Below, piece by piece: positions 49,578 through 49,594 of a stretch of DNA of 49,594 nucleotides. The position numbers and the translations under genes were made by a program. The notes beneath the pieces were generated by a model. It saw only the letters and a list, made by a program, of their open reading frames with translations, searched no databases and was not told the origin of the DNA. This DNA comes from a virus, in the IMG/VR virus record IMGVR_UViG_3300007351_000014, positions 1-49,594 of that record; one strand, given 5' to 3'. The number at the start of each line of letters is the position of its first letter. Position 1 is the stretch's first letter.

Positions 49578-49594
49578 GGATATACAACCAAAAA
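49578..49594. repeat. Terminal direct repeat, right copy
   Basis: Identical to bases 1-17. See the left copy for its meaning. Confidence 0.85.

Overview
The window looks like most of a tailed, long-tailed (siphovirus-type) bacteriophage genome of about 49.6 kb. All supported genes are on the + strand, tightly packed, with ATGA/TAATG overlaps and clear Shine-Dalgarno (SD) sites (AGGAG/GGAGG). The host is not named by any gene. It should be a diderm (outer-membrane) bacterium that uses SD initiation, because the phage encodes several lipobox proteins, many Sec signal peptides and one predicted outer-membrane beta-barrel. All genes read with the standard code. The first and last 17 bases are identical, so the molecule or assembly probably closes on itself.

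Layout. (1) The control region spans the ends: 49479-49594 plus 1-185 holds three copies of a TTACAA-type element, a hairpin across the end repeat, and a good sigma70-like promoter at 114-142. (2) 186-10387 is an early/accessory operon of about 29 small genes: unknown soluble proteins, zinc-binding mini-proteins, a run of six small membrane proteins (3030-5046) and a cluster of exported proteins and lipoproteins (7526-10046), three of which are paralogs. It ends at a strong terminator (10428-10464). (3) A structured leader (10505-10611) precedes the head genes: a ChaB-protease-scaffold fusion with a likely internal scaffold start, a decoration protein and a Mu gpT-like major capsid protein. 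(4) 14223-17375 has a signal-peptide protein, a membrane coiled-coil protein, an M15-type endolysin, two holin-like proteins and an outer-membrane barrel. (5) 17626-18174 is an HslV/proteasome-like Ntn hydrolase. (6) 18182-34434 is a 16-kb block of eight proteins with Sec signal peptides: repeat-rich fibres, BNR/Asp-box propellers, a beta-helix and Ig-like domains, plus one small membrane protein. (7) 34441-48254 is the neck and tail module: connector, gpG-like protein, tail terminator, tube protein, tail chaperones with a predicted -1 frameshift, tape measure, paired distal-tail proteins and a 1237-aa tail hub. It ends at a terminator. (8) 48390-49478 is a short operon with two Cys-rich proteins and an HD phosphohydrolase, behind a dyad that spans a TATAAT.

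No terminase, portal, integrase, polymerase, primase or helicase was recognised. Either the rest of the genome lies on another contig or segment, or these functions are beyond recognition here. The most unusual features are the export signals on about fifteen proteins, including the large fibre-like ones embedded in the morphogenesis operon, the complete Thr1/Asp17/Lys33 Ntn hydrolase, and two switch-like control elements (10505-10611 and 48338-48371).
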